From positions 1-6,898 of the forward strand of contig JAHYYS010000090.1 of NCBI GenBank assembly GCA_019424865.1: 6,898 nucleotides of DNA, read 5' to 3'. Position numbers and translations under genes: made by a program. The stretch is from a bacterium. GTDB taxonomy: Bacteria; Bacillota; Clostridia; Oscillospirales; Oscillospiraceae. The notes under the pieces are model-generated. The model searched no databases. It was not told the origin of the DNA and saw only the letters and a list, made by a program, of their open reading frames with translations. This document shows positions 5,499-6,898 of this stretch, one piece after another (the first letter of the stretch is position 1; the number at the start of each line of letters is the position of its first letter).

Positions 5499-6338
5499 AT
5501 GCTTACATATGCAAGCCTGGCCAGCGGCTCCAGCGGCAATGCGGCGCTGGTGTCCTGCGGCTCCACCCATATTCTGCTGGACGCCGGCATCTCCGCCCGG
5601 CGCATTACCGCCGGACTGAAGTCCCTGGGGGTGGATCCTGCCGCCCTGACCGCCATTCTGGTCACCCATGAGCATCACGACCACATCGCCGGCCTGTCCG
5701 TACTGACCAAAAAGCTGCGCGTGCCTGTCATCGCCTCCGCCCCCACCTGCCGGCAGCTGTGCGGCCGGATCCCCACCCTGGACGGCCTGCTGCGGGAGCA
5801 GGCGCCGGGGACCGGGATGCAGCTGGGCGGGCTGTGGGCGGAGTCCTTCTCCACCCCCCACGACGCGGCCGGCAGTGTGGGCTACTCCATTGCCGCCGAC
5901 GGCTGCCGCGTGGTGCTGTGCACCGACCTGGGTTACGTCACCCCCCAGGTAAAGCAGGCGGTGACGGGGTGTGACCTGCTGGTCTGTGAAACCAACCACG
6001 ACGAGGACTGGGTCCGCTCCGGCCCCTATCCCTATGCGCTCAAGCAGCGGGTGCTGGGGGACTACGGCCACCTGTCCAACGAGGCAGGGGCGGAGCTGGC
6101 CGCCCTGGCCGTCCAGTCCGGGGCCAGAACCGTGGTGCTGGCCCACCTCTCCTCTGAGAACAACACCCCGGCCCACGCCCGGCAGGCGGTGTGCCGCCGC
6201 CTCTGCCGGGACGGCATTGACCCCGAGCGCGACCTGTCTTTGGCTGTGGCTCCCAGAAACGAGACAGGGCCGGTCTATCATCTGGACAAAGGCCGGGACA
6301 CCCGGGCCTTCCGCCTGCGGGAGGCCGTCCTGTGCTGA
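5499..6338 (+). CDS. walJ: WalJ/YycJ-like metallo-beta-lactamase-fold hydrolase
   Basis: A 279-residue cytoplasmic protein of the metallo-beta-lactamase fold, YycJ/WalJ subfamily, with no signal peptide. It opens with the subfamily's SLASGSSGNA. The metal-binding THEHHDH follows (H57, H59, D61, H62), then H121 in TPHDAAG, D143 in CTDLGYV, H191 in GHLSNEAG and H216 in LAHLSSENN. All positions expected to hold two metal ions are present, so it should be active. The family's substrate is not firmly established; in Firmicutes the gene is linked to the WalRK cell-wall two-component locus, and a nuclease or DNA-repair role has been proposed. I chose ATG at 5499 with AAGGAG at 5484-5489 and 9 nt spacing; the frame extends 17 codons upstream to an ATG at 5448 inside the hairpin loop without a ribosome site. 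The last codons overlap rlmH. Confidence 0.9.
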   Translation: MLTYASLASGSSGNAALVSCGSTHILLDAGISARRITAGLKSLGVDPAALTAILVTHEHHDHIAGLSVLTKKLRVPVIASAPTCRQLCGRIPTLDGLLREQAPGTGMQLGGLWAESFSTPHDAAGSVGYSIAADGCRVVLCTDLGYVTPQVKQAVTGCDLLVCETNHDEDWVRSGPYPYALKQRVLGDYGHLSNEAGAELAALAVQSGARTVVLAHLSSENNTPAHARQAVCRRLCRDGIDPERDLSLAVAPRNETGPVYHLDKGRDTRAFRLREAVLC

Positions 6339-6814
6339 GCGTCCATCTGATCTGCGTGGGCAAGCTGAAGGAGTCGTTTTATCAGCAGGCCTGCGCCGAA
6401 TATGTCAAGCGCCTGTCCCCCTACTGCCGCCTCACCGTGACGGAGCTGCCCGAGGAGCGGCTGCCCGCCTCCCCCTCCCGGGCCCAAATCGACGCCGCCC
6501 TGGAGAAGGAGGCCCAGGCCATTCTCTCCAAAACCCCCTCCAATTCCAGCCTGGTCTGTCTGTGCGTGGAGGGACAGCTTCGCTCCAGCGAGGAGCTGGC
6601 CGGCCTGGTGCGCACTTGGGAACAGAGCAGCGCCCGCCACCTGGTCTTCGTCATCGGCGGCTCCTTCGGCCTGGCCCAGTCCCTGAAATCCCGGGCCTGG
6701 GTGCGGCTCTCCATGTCGCCCATGACCTTCCCCCACCACCTGGCCCGGGTCATGGTGCTGGAGCAGCTCTATCGGGCCTTTAAAATCAACGAGGGCTCCT
6801 CCTATCACAAATAA
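6332..6814 (+). CDS. rlmH: RlmH, 23S rRNA (pseudouridine-N3)-methyltransferase
   Basis: A 160-residue SPOUT-class methyltransferase that uses S-adenosylmethionine to methylate a pseudouridine in helix 69 of 23S rRNA (position 1915 in E. coli) on the assembled 70S ribosome. Full family length and motifs are present: the N-terminal ICVGKLKESFYQQACAEYVK, the SAM-binding knot FVIGGSFGL (106-114), and the C-terminal MTFPHHLARVMVLEQLYRAF (131-150) ending in YHK. The start is GTG (6332-6334), overlapping the walJ stop by 7 nt, with GGAGG at 6320-6324 and 7 nt spacing inside walJ. The overlap implies translational coupling. The walJ-rlmH neighbourhood is shared with B. subtilis (yycJ ... yydA) and S. 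aureus, where this gene (orfX) is the SCCmec integration site; nothing like an SCC element is visible at its 3' end here. Confidence 0.96.
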   Translation: MLSVHLICVGKLKESFYQQACAEYVKRLSPYCRLTVTELPEERLPASPSRAQIDAALEKEAQAILSKTPSNSSLVCLCVEGQLRSSEELAGLVRTWEQSSARHLVFVIGGSFGLAQSLKSRAWVRLSMSPMTFPHHLARVMVLEQLYRAFKINEGSSYHK

Positions 6815-6859
6815 GCCGAAGCAGTCGGATACCTTTTTAAAGGGCCCTCCCGCAGGGAG

Positions 6860-6883
6860 TTCCTGCGGCCGCAGCCGCAGGAA
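6860..6883. repeat. Perfect inverted repeat downstream of rlmH, possible terminator or REP-like element
   Basis: TTCCTGCGG (6860-6868) and CCGCAGGAA (6875-6883) form a 9-bp perfect stem with a 6-nt loop. A smaller stem, CTCCC-GCA-GGGAG (6847-6859), adjoins it upstream. It is well placed to end the murA-walJ-rlmH transcript, but the following bases (TAAAATTGAATCC) are not a U-tract, so a standard intrinsic terminator is not shown. No gene is visible in 6815-6898. Confidence 0.5.
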
Positions 6884-6898
6884 TAAAATTGAATCCGT

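Overview
The window comes from a high-GC member of the Firmicutes (Bacillota), most likely a Clostridia lineage close to the Oscillospiraceae/Ruminococcaceae. Four things support this: an hrcA-grpE-dnaK heat-shock operon behind a perfect CIRCE operator; a DnaK N-terminus lacking the roughly 23-residue insertion found in Gram-negative Hsp70s; a walJ-rlmH pair like that of B. subtilis; and strong G/C preference at third codon positions. The family-level placement is inference.

Left part, minus strand (1-2400): a CIRCE-controlled sigma-A promoter drives hrcA, grpE, a previously hidden small membrane-protein ORF (47 codons, GTG start, near-perfect Shine-Dalgarno), and dnaK, which runs off the left edge after 133 codons. 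HrcA represses the operon through CIRCE; GrpE and DnaK are the nucleotide-exchange factor and the Hsp70 chaperone. Centre (2357-2629): a divergent intergenic region with the hrcA promoter, a long bipartite inverted repeat and a strong promoter for hemW.

Right part, plus strand (2630-6814): hemW (radical-SAM heme chaperone family) stands alone. A strong sigma-A promoter then starts a structured leader of about 100 nt in front of murA, the first committed enzyme of peptidoglycan synthesis and fosfomycin target. murA is followed by a strong intercistronic hairpin, walJ (metallo-beta-lactamase-fold protein of the WalRK neighbourhood) and rlmH (23S rRNA pseudouridine methyltransferase). walJ and rlmH overlap by 7 nt and are surely co-transcribed. 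The last 84 bases hold inverted repeats but no gene.

All seven main genes are conserved housekeeping genes and none looks recently acquired. The parts that the conserved genes do not explain are the small ORF between grpE and dnaK, the murA leader with mutually exclusive pairings, and the murA-walJ hairpin. No mobile element, CRISPR array, tRNA or rRNA was seen.
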